Shown here in pieces: positions 6,893 through 13,726 of a stretch of DNA of 14,744 nucleotides. Below the pieces are notes generated by a model, which saw only the letters and a program-made list of their open reading frames with translations, did not search any database and was not told the origin of the DNA. Position 1 is the first letter of the stretch. Every line of letters begins with the position of its first letter. A program made the position numbers and the translations under genes. The stretch comes from Euzebyaceae bacterium (GTDB lineage: Bacteria; Actinomycetota; Nitriliruptoria; Euzebyales; Egibacteraceae): contig JACCXR010000115.1 in the NCBI GenBank assembly GCA_013696915.1, positions 1 to 14,744 of the forward strand. The letters run 5' to 3'.

Positions 6893-8052
6893 CCGGTCGT
6901 CATCTCGCTCATCAGCGGCAGCAGCACCTGGACACGGAAGCCACCGTCGGGAGCCGGTCCGGCAGCCACCGTCCCGCCGTACAGCGCAACGCGTTCGCGC
7001 ATGCCCGCCAGGCCGTGGCCCCCGCCGGTGACCGGCTCGCCGAGTGGTTGGAGACGGGGTCGCCCCTCGTCGGCCACCTCGATGTCCAAGGCTTCAGGCT
7101 GGTAGCGAAGCACAACGACCGCACTCGCCACGCCTGCGTGCTTGCGCACGTTGGTCAGCGCCTCCTGCACCACCCGGTATGCCACGAGGTCGATACCCGG
7201 CGGCAGAGGAGTGGCGGCTCCCTGGATCACCATGTCGACGTCGACCCCAGCCGCGCGTGTCTCGGAAACGAGCGCAGGAAAGTCCGCCAATCCCGGCTGC
7301 GGGGCCAGTGCCGGCGGTTCGCCATCCGAACGCAGGACCCCGAGGAGTCGCCGCATGTCACCCATAGCCTGACGGGCGGTCGTTTCTATGCCGCGAAGCA
7401 CCTCGGCGGCCTCGTCATTCGTCGGCTCCACGCGGTGCCGGAGGGCTTGCGCCTGGATCGTGATCACGCTGATGCCGTGAGACACGATGTCGTGGAGCTC
7501 TCGCGCGATACGTGCCCGCTCATGCTCGACCGCCATCAACTCCCGCTGCTGGTGGGTGCGACGCAGCTCCTCCTTTTCGCGCGTCAGCTCCCCGACCTGC
7601 ACATCCCGGCGACGGATTGCGTGCCCGACTGCCCACGCCCCGCCGTACAGCAAGGCCACGAACACGAAATCGGAAAGCGCACCACGCGTGACCGCGAACA
7701 CGATCCAGCCGAACCCGACCGTCAGCGCCGGGCCCCACCACGTGGAGGGCGGGTCGAGCAACCGGCCGACCGAGTAGGCAGCGACGACCGCCGACAGCAC
7801 GAACGACATGACGCCGCCCTCGTCGTTGACCAGCTCCAGCGCCGGCCCCATCACGATGACCAGCGCCAACACCACCACAGGCCACCGTCGCCGCCACAGC
7901 AGGGGGGCTGTCCAGACAACGGCCAGCGGCAGCTGCCACCACAGCGGCGCTTGCTCCGCGAGTACCAATGCTTCGACCGCGCCCATCGCAAAGAGGCCCG
8001 CCACGAGGAGGCTGTCTTGTCGATCGATCAGCGCGTCCGCCGCCCTGCGCAT
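6889..8052 (-). CDS. Membrane sensor histidine kinase, HisKA_3 (DesK/NarX-like) type
   Basis: With the start at 8052 this is a 387-residue kinase. About six hydrophobic segments fill the first ~145 residues with little extracytoplasmic loop, as in DesK-like sensors of membrane state. A coiled coil (REKEELRRTHQQREL) leads to the HisKA_3 box RIARELHDIVSHG, with the phospho-His at about residue 187. The ATPase domain follows: N box EALTNVRKHAG, then GHGLAGMRERVALYGG. The G1 box reads ADEGRPRL, with Pro where the second Gly of DxGxG usually sits. The frame stays open to an ATG at 8184, but the extra 44 residues look non-coding and lie in the likely divergent promoter region. No start has a clear ribosome-binding site, so the N-terminus is uncertain. 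The gene overlaps the response regulator by 4 nt. Confidence 0.92.
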   Translation of the reverse strand: MRRAADALIDRQDSLLVAGLFAMGAVEALVLAEQAPLWWQLPLAVVWTAPLLWRRRWPVVVLALVIVMGPALELVNDEGGVMSFVLSAVVAAYSVGRLLDPPSTWWGPALTVGFGWIVFAVTRGALSDFVFVALLYGGAWAVGHAIRRRDVQVGELTREKEELRRTHQQRELMAVEHERARIARELHDIVSHGISVITIQAQALRHRVEPTNDEAAEVLRGIETTARQAMGDMRRLLGVLRSDGEPPALAPQPGLADFPALVSETRAAGVDVDMVIQGAATPLPPGIDLVAYRVVQEALTNVRKHAGVASAVVVLRYQPEALDIEVADEGRPRLQPLGEPVTGGGHGLAGMRERVALYGGTVAAGPAPDGGFRVQVLLPLMSEMTTG

Positions 8053-8198
8053 CAGCCCAAGGTAACAACACGCAACGGCTTCCGCCTCCGTCTGTGGGTT
8101 GAGTTCGCGCCAGTGACGTCGGCCCATCGGAGGAATCAAAAGATCCCTCTTGAGCCGGATGGCGCCCGTCCGTCGGACAGCCAAGCATCGGAGTGGTT

Positions 8199-8215
8199 CA
8201 GACGATCGCCGTCTG
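8199..8215. promoter_or_regulatory. Inverted repeat in the kinase/membrane-protein divergent region
   Basis: CAGACG-atcgc-CGTCTG is a perfect 6+6 inverted repeat. It lies 8 nt before the ribosome-binding sequence GGAGG (8224-8228) of the plus-strand membrane protein gene. It could be a response regulator operator or a hairpin in the 5' leader. A role is inferred only from position and symmetry. Confidence 0.4.
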
Positions 8216-8232
8216 CCGTGACTGGAGGGGCC

Positions 8233-8847
8233 ATGAAGGCGTCAACCATCCGCGCCTGCGGTGCCATGATCATGCTGGGAGGCTTCGCGTGGGCCTACGG
8301 GTGGCTGCAGGCGGGGGTGATGCCCGAAGGCGTCAACGATCAAATCGAGATCTGGACGAGCGGGGTGTTCCAGCTGGGGCTGGTCGCATTGCTCGCCACG
8401 ATGCGCGCCACTGATGCGACCGGCACCACGCGTCCGGCCAGGTTCGTGCTGAACGCCGAGATCGTGGCCGTTGCGCTGGCCATCGCGTGGACCGTGCCGT
8501 TTCTGTTCGACGCCAACCGGCCCCACACTGGCATCCTTGTCGTGCTCGACGCGTTCTGGCCGTTGAGCATGATGGGGCTGATCGCGGTGGGCGTGTTCGT
8601 TGTGCGCGCCCGCGTCTGGCCGCACGCTGCGCGATACCTGCCGCTGGTGGCGAGCCTCCTCCTGCCGCTGGACATTCTGCTGATGGCGGTTGGGGCCGGT
8701 GAATGGTCTCAGATCGTCGTTCGTTCCGTATACCTCAGCATGACGTATGGTCTTCTCGGTATTGCGGTCATGCGTCACATCGCAGCATCGGCAGAGACGG
8801 CCGGGGATACCCAGCCGACCGTCGGTCGCGGGGCTGCCAGCGGCTGA
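8233..8847 (+). CDS. Six-helix integral membrane protein, unknown function
   Basis: This 204-residue protein is not one I can name. Hydrophobic segments at about 8-27, 41-58, 74-92, 100-124, 135-155 and 160-182 predict six membrane helices. The C-terminal tail (about 183-204) is polar and cytoplasmic-looking, and charged residues are confined to the loops. No catalytic or cofactor motif is visible. The start is ATG 8233, supported by TGGAGGGG (8223-8230). It is transcribed away from the DesK-like kinase/regulator pair, with an inverted repeat in between. In many such arrangements the divergent membrane protein is the regulated target or a sensor accessory; that is inference here. The same frame is open far to the left, but that part is antisense to the kinase gene. 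Confidence 0.85.
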   Translation: MKASTIRACGAMIMLGGFAWAYGWLQAGVMPEGVNDQIEIWTSGVFQLGLVALLATMRATDATGTTRPARFVLNAEIVAVALAIAWTVPFLFDANRPHTGILVVLDAFWPLSMMGLIAVGVFVVRARVWPHAARYLPLVASLLLPLDILLMAVGAGEWSQIVVRSVYLSMTYGLLGIAVMRHIAASAETAGDTQPTVGRGAASG

Positions 8848-8862
8848 GATATCCGGCCGCTG
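8838..8862 (+). terminator. Possible hairpin terminator after the membrane protein gene
   Basis: CAGCGGC (8838-8844) and GCCGCTG (8856-8862) form a 7-bp GC-rich stem with an 11-nt loop that contains the TGA stop of the membrane protein gene. No T-tract follows, so it is at best a non-canonical terminator. Confidence 0.3.
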
Positions 8863-8962
8863 CCGCCAGGTACGTCCCCCGTGCGCCTTCCCGTATCGGC
8901 TGATCTCCTATGCGGTCCTGGCAACGAAGGATCGAGGTGACCAGCCTCTGGTCTCAGCCATA

Positions 8963-9175
8963 TCAGGGGCCGTCTTCCACTCCGACCTCCGCCAGCTTCA
9001 GCTCGATATGGGAGTCCAAGTCGGGCTGGCGGCTCAGTCGCAGGCATGTGATGAGGTGGCCGTTTGGCGTGATTTCCAGACGGCCGGAAGGATCCCGACC
9101 GAACAACGACTCCAGCCTCGTAGATCTGGCGGCTTCGTCACAGTTGTCAATCACTGCCTCGAGCAATTGCTGCAC
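8963..9175 (-). CDS. 70-residue hypothetical protein downstream of response regulator
   Basis: I do not recognise this protein. The translation looks like a real globular protein: an amphipathic helix (QQLLEAVIDNCDEAARSTRL), then a strand-rich part (SGRLEITPNGHLITCLRLSR, SHIELKLAEVGVED). About three quarters of codons end in G or C, which supports coding. The start is GTG at 9175, in the same frame as the preceding response regulator and only two codons after its TGA (9182-9184). It has no clear ribosome-binding site, so expression would depend on translational coupling, reinitiation or stop readthrough. It may be a small partner of the two-component system, or the C-terminal remnant of a longer gene. 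Confidence 0.5.
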   Translation of the reverse strand: MQQLLEAVIDNCDEAARSTRLESLFGRDPSGRLEITPNGHLITCLRLSRQPDLDSHIELKLAEVGVEDGP

Positions 9176-9181
9176 TTTTGC

Positions 9182-9898
9182 TCAAGGCGGGCCGTGGGTC
9201 TTCGGAGGGCGGTGGTTGTCCGCGTTCTGCGCTGTCCAGTGAGTCGGGCCGGCCGCGTCACCTGGCGGAAGGCCAACCTCACGGGCGATCTCGGCCGCCT
9301 CGTAACGGTTGGTGACGTGGAGCTTGGTCAGGATGTTGGACACGTAGTTGCGGACGGTCTTCTCGCCGAGGTGCAGACGGCGTGAGATCGTGCGGTTGTC
9401 GAGGCCGGCGGCGAGCAGCCCCAGCACCTCGCGTTCCCGGTCGGTGAGCTCGGGGAAGGAGGTGGGTGCGCGGCCGCCTCTGGTTGCGAAGGCGTCCAGC
9501 AGTCGGCGCGCCACTTGGGGGCCGAAGACTGCCTGGCCGTGCGAGACCGCCGACAGCGCGCGTCCGATCTCGGCGCGGTCGGCACCCTTGACCAGGTAGC
9601 CGTGAGCCCCGGCCCGAACGGCGGCGAGCAGCGAGGAGTCGTCCTCGAGCATCGTGAGCACCAGCACGCGCAGGCCCGCATGGGCGGCGACGAGCTGGCG
9701 GGTCGCCTCGATGCCGCTCATGCCCGGCATGTGCAGATCCATGAGCACGACGTCGGGAGGGGACTGTTGTGCCAGGTGCAGGGCTTCGGCCGCGGTCCCC
9801 GCCTCCCAGAGCGTCTTGACATCGGCGAGGGTCGCGAGGACGGCTCGCAGGCCGTCACGGAAGACGGGGTGGTCGTCGACGATGGCGACCGTGATCAT
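9182..9898 (-). CDS. NarL/FixJ-family response regulator
   Basis: This 238-residue response regulator is paired with the large kinase upstream. The receiver has D8/D9, phospho-acceptor D54 (VVLMDLHMP), T82 (LVLTML) and K104 (YLVKG). The LuxR HTH spans about 151-208 (LTDREREVLGLLAAGLDNRT, recognition region EKTVRNYVSNILTKLHV). After the HTH comes an unusual tail of about 30 residues rich in Pro, His and Asn (ending NHRPPKTHGPP), longer than in most NarL proteins. I start it at ATG 9898, which overlaps the kinase stop (ATGA); an open frame extends to 10120 but is only the kinase gene read in another frame. No Shine-Dalgarno sequence is evident, consistent with coupling to the kinase. Confidence 0.95.
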   Translation of the reverse strand: MITVAIVDDHPVFRDGLRAVLATLADVKTLWEAGTAAEALHLAQQSPPDVVLMDLHMPGMSGIEATRQLVAAHAGLRVLVLTMLEDDSSLLAAVRAGAHGYLVKGADRAEIGRALSAVSHGQAVFGPQVARRLLDAFATRGGRAPTSFPELTDREREVLGLLAAGLDNRTISRRLHLGEKTVRNYVSNILTKLHVTNRYEAAEIAREVGLPPGDAAGPTHWTAQNADNHRPPKTHGPP

Positions 9899-11907
9899 GC
9901 GCGCACCGGGATGACGGCCCGGATCTGCGTCCCGCCCTGCGGCCCGCCGCCGATCGAGCATCGTCCTCCTAGCTCGCGGGCGCGCTCGATCATGGAGGTC
10001 ATCCCAACTCCCGGGCTGACGGTGGCCGGCAGGCCGTCGCCGTCGTCGGACACCTCGACGCGGAATCCATCGTCGAGGTGGAGCGTGACGGTGCAGTGGC
10101 GCGCGGCCGTGTGCCGCCACGTGTTGAGCATGGCCTCGCTCACGATTCGGTAGGCCGCCACCTCCAACGCCGCCGGCAGCGGCGCCAGATCCCCCTCGAT
10201 CTCGAAGCGCACGGACAGCGGCGGTCGCCCGCGCGCGGGATCGCCATGACCGAACTCCGCCGCCCGTTGCCGCAGCGCCTGTTCCAGACCGAGGTCGTCC
10301 AGGGCCGGCGGGCGCAGGTTGTAGACGATGCGCCGCACGTCGCCCACGGCGGCGGTCAGCCGACGTGCCGTCGCGGTGATCTCCGCGCGGGCTTTGTCTG
10401 GTCGCCTGTCGAGCGTCGCGGCCGTCGCCTCCAGCCGGAGCGCGAGGCCCGCCAGGTCCGGGCCGATGCCGTCGTGCAGATCCCTGCGAAGACGACGGCG
10501 CTCGTCCTCCCTGGCATCCACCAGTTCCTGGCGGGACCGGACGAGCTCATCGGTTAGGTTCGTGGCATGCAGCGCGACAGCCGCGAGCCGGGCGAGGTCC
10601 TCGAGCAGGCGTCGCTCCGGCCTTGAGAGCACCCGGTGGCTGCGTGGCGGCGTGACGACGAGGTCGCCCATCGGCACCGCCGCGTGCTCCATGGGGATCC
10701 GCACCGCCTCTCCCACGGGGGCCCCTGACTCCGCGCGGGTCTCCCCGGTCGGGGAAACGAGCGCCGCGTAGGGAAGCCGCAGCGCCTCCCGGACCGTGCT
10801 CACGACGCTGCGCAGGGCATCGTCGGAGTCCTGCGGGAAGACGAGGCGGCGCCCGAGCTCCTGCAGCGCCGCGTAGGGGTTGCGACCCCAACCGAACAGC
10901 CGTCGATCCACGAACGCCTGCAGTCGCAACCGCGCCGGCTGGAACGCCACCGCCACCCCGATCATCACGAGCAGCGGCAGCACGCTGACGCCCCTGCCGG
11001 TGGCCGCGGCGCCTGCGGCGCCGACCGCCGCGCCGTAGAGCAGGACGATCGCGACCGACAGGACCGCATAGACCAGCGTCCGGCTGACCGCCACGCGCAC
11101 GTCATAGAGCCCGTGGCGCAGGATCGCGACGACGATCGCGATGGGGACGCTCGCGATCGCGCCGATCTCCAGCACCACCCCGATGCCGTCGCCGAGCGGG
11201 AGGAGCTCGGTCATCGCGCTGGCCGCCGAGAGCAACACCAGCAGCCCGATGGCGTACACGAACCACTGCAGCTGGCGGCGCTCGACCGCGCTGCCACGCC
11301 GGTATCGCACGATCGGCGCGGCCAGCGCCAGCACAGCTGCCAGCATCAGGAGGGCCTCGGCGAGGGCGTCCACCAGATCCAGCGTCGCCGCACCGGCCTG
11401 CCAGCCGAAGGGGTTCTCGACGGGGAGGTCCGTGCCGATCGGGCCTGGCTCGAGGGCGCTCACCACGACGAGGCACACGGCTGCCGCCGCGCCGACCGCA
11501 GCCACAGGACGCCATAGTCGGCTGGGGAGGCGGCCGGTGGGGAACAGCAACGGCAGGGCGATCAGCAGCACCGCGAAGGCGGGATCCCACAGCAGGCTCT
11601 GGACCCACCGTGCCGACACCGCCCCCGCCGCGCCCGACTCGAGCGCGTAGCCGGCGTAGGCGTCTGCCAGACCCGCCAGCGCGACCAGAGCGCCGACTGC
11701 CAGCAGGGTCCACCCGACCCCATGGCGGGACCGCCGGCTAACGATCAACGCTCCCGCGACCGCATAGGAGGCCAGGGCGACCAGCCACGCGCCGTCCAAG
11801 GGGCTGATCACCGGGTCGTCCGTCAGGGCGAAGGCGAGTAGCAAGGCGCCCAGGACCGCCAGCACGACGCCTCCGGCGATCCCCCACCCCAACCGTGCTG
11901 CCGTCAT
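9895..11907 (-). CDS. Polytopic GAF-domain sensor histidine kinase (HisKA_3)
   Basis: This 670-residue kinase starts with about ten hydrophobic helices (roughly residues 9-28, 37-56, 65-85, 103-122, 133-152, 180-200, 215-234, 243-262, 279-298, 306-322). It includes the RHGLYDVRVAVSRTLVYAV signature common in this actinobacterial kinase type. A GAF-like region follows (about 345-450, from PYAALQELGRRLVFPQ), then a coiled coil and HisKA_3 box ERRRLRRDLHDGIGPDLAGL with phospho-His 478. The ATPase domain has N box EAMLNTWRH (Asn595) and an intact DDGDG (621-625). I chose ATG 11907 because GGAGG (11914-11918) lies 6 nt upstream; an in-frame ATG at 11937 is less well placed. The gene overlaps its response regulator by 4 nt and follows two tiny membrane protein genes after 44 nt. 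The signal is unknown. Confidence 0.95.
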   Translation of the reverse strand: MTAARLGWGIAGGVVLAVLGALLLAFALTDDPVISPLDGAWLVALASYAVAGALIVSRRSRHGVGWTLLAVGALVALAGLADAYAGYALESGAAGAVSARWVQSLLWDPAFAVLLIALPLLFPTGRLPSRLWRPVAAVGAAAAVCLVVVSALEPGPIGTDLPVENPFGWQAGAATLDLVDALAEALLMLAAVLALAAPIVRYRRGSAVERRQLQWFVYAIGLLVLLSAASAMTELLPLGDGIGVVLEIGAIASVPIAIVVAILRHGLYDVRVAVSRTLVYAVLSVAIVLLYGAAVGAAGAAATGRGVSVLPLLVMIGVAVAFQPARLRLQAFVDRRLFGWGRNPYAALQELGRRLVFPQDSDDALRSVVSTVREALRLPYAALVSPTGETRAESGAPVGEAVRIPMEHAAVPMGDLVVTPPRSHRVLSRPERRLLEDLARLAAVALHATNLTDELVRSRQELVDAREDERRRLRRDLHDGIGPDLAGLALRLEATAATLDRRPDKARAEITATARRLTAAVGDVRRIVYNLRPPALDDLGLEQALRQRAAEFGHGDPARGRPPLSVRFEIEGDLAPLPAALEVAAYRIVSEAMLNTWRHTAARHCTVTLHLDDGFRVEVSDDGDGLPATVSPGVGMTSMIERARELGGRCSIGGGPQGGTQIRAVIPVRA

Positions 11908-11951
11908 CGCCTGCCTCCGTCGAGGACGGTAAGCCATCGGCCGGCTCCGCG

Positions 11952-12143
11952 CTATCGCTTCGGGTTGAACAGCAGCAGCCCGACCAGGCCGATCAACCCC
12001 ACGACGAGCAGGCTTGTCGTGAGGGACTCCGGCACGTCGTTCCAGTTGTGGGTCTCCAGGCCGAAGGACGTGGCGATGAGCAGCGCCGCCACGAGCAGGC
12101 CACCGACGCGCTGCCGCTCCGTCAGCACGCGTCCGCCTCTCAC
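11952..12143 (-). CDS. 63-residue two-helix membrane protein
   Basis: This small protein has two hydrophobic segments, GGLLVAALLIATSFGL (about 14-29) and SLLVVGLIGLVGLLLF (about 44-59), joined by a polar loop (ETHNWNDVPES) that carries Trp and His, and it ends in NPKR. I know no family for it. The start is GTG at 12143, strongly supported by GAGGGGAG (12149-12156) with a 5-nt spacer. The GTG overlaps the stop of the 71-residue gene before it (GTGA), and the kinase gene starts 44 nt downstream. Its place suggests an accessory of the kinase, such as a signal transmitter or membrane partner, but this is inference. Confidence 0.8.
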   Translation of the reverse strand: MRGGRVLTERQRVGGLLVAALLIATSFGLETHNWNDVPESLTTSLLVVGLIGLVGLLLFNPKR

Positions 12144-12355
12144 CGCGACTCCCCTCGTGCTCGCACGCTGCGAACCACCTGCACGATCGCCACGACCAGC
12201 ACGCCCAGGACTGCGAGCGGCATGCCACCGTTGCCGATCTCCGCGAGCAGCGGGTCGTTGTTCGACCCCTCGACGCCGAACATCGAGGTCAGGGCGAAGC
12301 TGACTGCCCCCATGACCAGAAACGCGACCAACCAGAACCTCGTTGAGCGGACCAT
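12140..12355 (-). CDS. 71-residue two-helix membrane protein
   Basis: This is the first gene of the kinase operon. Two hydrophobic segments, FWLVAFLVMGAVSFALTSMF (about 7-26) and PLAVLGVLVVAIVQVV (about 46-61), flank an acidic, probably extracytoplasmic loop (GVEGSNNDPLLAEIGNGG). The tail RSVRARGESR is basic and should be cytoplasmic. No family is recognised. I start it at ATG 12355, where the hydrophobic protein begins, with a weak G-run (GGGGG, 12362-12366) 6 nt upstream. Farther upstream the frame is open but its translation looks non-coding. Its stop overlaps the GTG of the 63-residue gene, so the two are probably translated together. Confidence 0.78.
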   Translation of the reverse strand: MVRSTRFWLVAFLVMGAVSFALTSMFGVEGSNNDPLLAEIGNGGMPLAVLGVLVVAIVQVVRSVRARGESR

Positions 12356-12505
12356 GCCAGACCCCCATAACTCGTTGGATAGAGGCAGCGTCGGCCGCTT
12401 CCCGTCCCATGCGACAGAGGCCCCACGTCCCCAAATCCTTGGGATATCGGGTCCCGGGCCCCGGAACCCCGGCAAGTGCGGCCCTCCGGGTCACCGTCCG
12501 CGCTG

Positions 12506-12538
12506 GTGGGGCACGCCGCCCCACGAGCCCGAGCGGGC
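12506..12538. repeat. Two adjacent GC-rich hairpins
   Basis: GTGGGGC-acgcc-GCCCCAC (12506-12524) forms a 7-bp stem with a 5-nt loop. GCCCG-ag-CGGGC (12527-12538) forms a second, tighter stem. No T-tract follows on either strand. They may act as a transcription barrier or be relics of a lost element. Confidence 0.45.
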
Positions 12539-12789
12539 GGATCCACGAGCAGAACAAGGAAATCTCCGGTCTTGCGTTCGCTGCGCGAGCACGATCTGGC
12601 GACAACACCACGCCGTAGAGCAAGAACTCGGAGAGCGCCGGAACCCGCCGGTAGCGCCGGTTGTCGTCGGGCGTCACCCTTCTGCATGACCTCCGGTCTC
12701 AGCCGCTACTTCAACGTGAAGGAAGGGGCGGCGGGCGACCTGACCTACCGTTGGGTATCCCCCGGCTCTCGCGCGGTTGGCGGACCTCG

Positions 12790-12977
12790 GGGATCGCCGG
12801 CTACTGGTGGGTCGAGCGGCTCTGCTCGCGGGCCGACGCCAGAGGGGACCTCGCCGCGGACGCCTACGTCGCCGTCGTGCGGTCGAGCGGGGCTGCGAGG
12901 TCGACTCGTTCGACCGCGACCTCGCCCGCTTCCTCACTGCGCTGGACCGTGGCGGGAACGGCGTAGGGGTGGCCTGA
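12790..12977 (+). pseudogene. Frameshifted C-terminal remnant of a VapC-like PIN-domain toxin
   Basis: Two plus-strand frames join into a typical PIN C-terminal half. One frame (12790-12879) reads GIAGYWWVERLCSR, then ADARGDLAADAYVAVV (from 12832), matching the family pattern GNLVxDAHLAAL with its conserved Asp. The other frame (12879-12977) reads AVERGCEVDSFDRDLARF, matching the family pattern EHGxxLxSxDRDFxRF with the last acidic site. A one-base deletion near 12874-12879 explains the switch. The N-terminal half with the first PIN Asp is not recognisable, nor is a VapB-like antitoxin gene. It is most likely a dead toxin-antitoxin relic. The family call rests on motif memory, not on a search. 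Confidence 0.55.
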
Positions 12978-13038
12978 TCCGCCACAGCCGTGGCGCCCGG
13001 CCCGGCACGCTCTGCCCAGCAAGCGACCACCGCCGCGG

Positions 13039-13689
13039 TCAGCGGCGGAGGTCGAACAGCAGGCCGAGGCCGATCGCAGCGGCCCACGCGAGCTGCCAGG
13101 CCCACATGCGGCGGTCGGAGTCCTCGCCGGCCCAGCGCCGCAGGCGGTCGCGGCCCCTGCGGTCCCCGACGATGGCTCCGCCCACGCCACCGGCGACGGC
13201 CGCCAGCGAGCCGCCGGTGTCGAACAGCAGCTGCAGTGCCGCGCCGGTGATCAGGCCGACCCACGTGTAGACGACGATGCCGACCACCCGCAGCATCCGG
13301 CCGTAGGCGCTGCGGACCCCGAGCGCCGCACGGCGGACCGGCTCGCGGTTGTGCCGCCACCATTCGCCCGCCCACCGGCCCGCCGCATGGATCGCCGCGT
13401 CCCACTGGGTCGTGACCACGGCCGGGGCCGACCCGCTCGAGGAGCCGACCCCGGACCGCTGCGCGGCCTGCCGCAGCGTGTCATAGCGGGCGCGCTTCTC
13501 GCGGTCCCGGACCAGGCCGTACGCCACGTTGATCTCCTGCACCCGGCGCGTCGCCTCCGAGCGCTCGTCCGGCGGGACCAGGTCGGGGTGATGCCGGCGC
13601 ACGAGCCGCCGGTGGGCCGCCTTGAGGGTGTCCTGGTCCGCCTCGGCCGGCACGCCGAGCACGGCATACGCATCGACGAAGGAGGCCAT
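13039..13689 (-). CDS. Membrane-anchored J-domain (DnaJ-like) protein
   Basis: This 216-residue protein has an N-terminal J domain (about 5-70): YAVLGVPAEADQDTLKAAHR, the HPD motif at 34-36 (RRHHPDLVP), and the closing helix EINVAYGLVRDREKRARYD. HPD is what stimulates Hsp70 (DnaK) ATPase, so it should recruit DnaK. It lacks the Gly/Phe-rich, zinc-finger and client-binding domains of full DnaJ. Instead, after a Ser/Gly linker it has hydrophobic segments at about 133-155, 159-175 (Gly-rich) and 196-213, which would place it at the membrane. The ATG at 13689 has GAGGG about 5 nt upstream. The hydrolase gene lies 37 nt upstream on the same strand and probably shares a transcript. The client is unknown. 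Confidence 0.9.
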   Translation of the reverse strand: MASFVDAYAVLGVPAEADQDTLKAAHRRLVRRHHPDLVPPDERSEATRRVQEINVAYGLVRDREKRARYDTLRQAAQRSGVGSSSGSAPAVVTTQWDAAIHAAGRWAGEWWRHNREPVRRAALGVRSAYGRMLRVVGIVVYTWVGLITGAALQLLFDTGGSLAAVAGGVGGAIVGDRRGRDRLRRWAGEDSDRRMWAWQLAWAAAIGLGLLFDLRR

Positions 13690-13726
13690 CGCCGCCCTCA
13701 GGCCGGCACGCCGCCGGACCGCGGGC

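Larger units (their letters stand above)
12356..13038. other. Largely non-coding region with a decayed gene and GC hairpins
   Basis: About 680 nt lie between the start of the small membrane protein gene and the end of the J-domain gene, both on the minus strand. It should hold the promoter of the kinase operon near 12360-12480, but no clear -10/-35 pair is visible. It contains small palindromes (CCCAA-atcc-TTGGG at 12430-12443), two adjacent GC hairpins (12506-12538) and, on the plus strand, a frameshifted PIN-like remnant (12790-12977). No intact gene was found. Confidence 0.6.

Noticed and set aside
7015..8232. Long plus-strand open frame running into the six-helix membrane protein gene
   Set aside because: It is antisense to the kinase gene, its translation is Arg/His/Pro-rich, and the membrane protein has its own ribosome-binding site and ATG at 8233.
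11908..12228. 107-residue N-terminal extension of the GAF kinase
   Set aside because: It overlaps the 63-residue membrane protein gene in another frame and reads as Arg-rich noise; a GGAGG site marks the start at 11907.
12476..13270. 264-codon plus-strand frame across the gap and the J-domain gene
   Set aside because: Its right part is antisense to the J-domain gene and its left part has no family features; the PIN signals lie in other frames.
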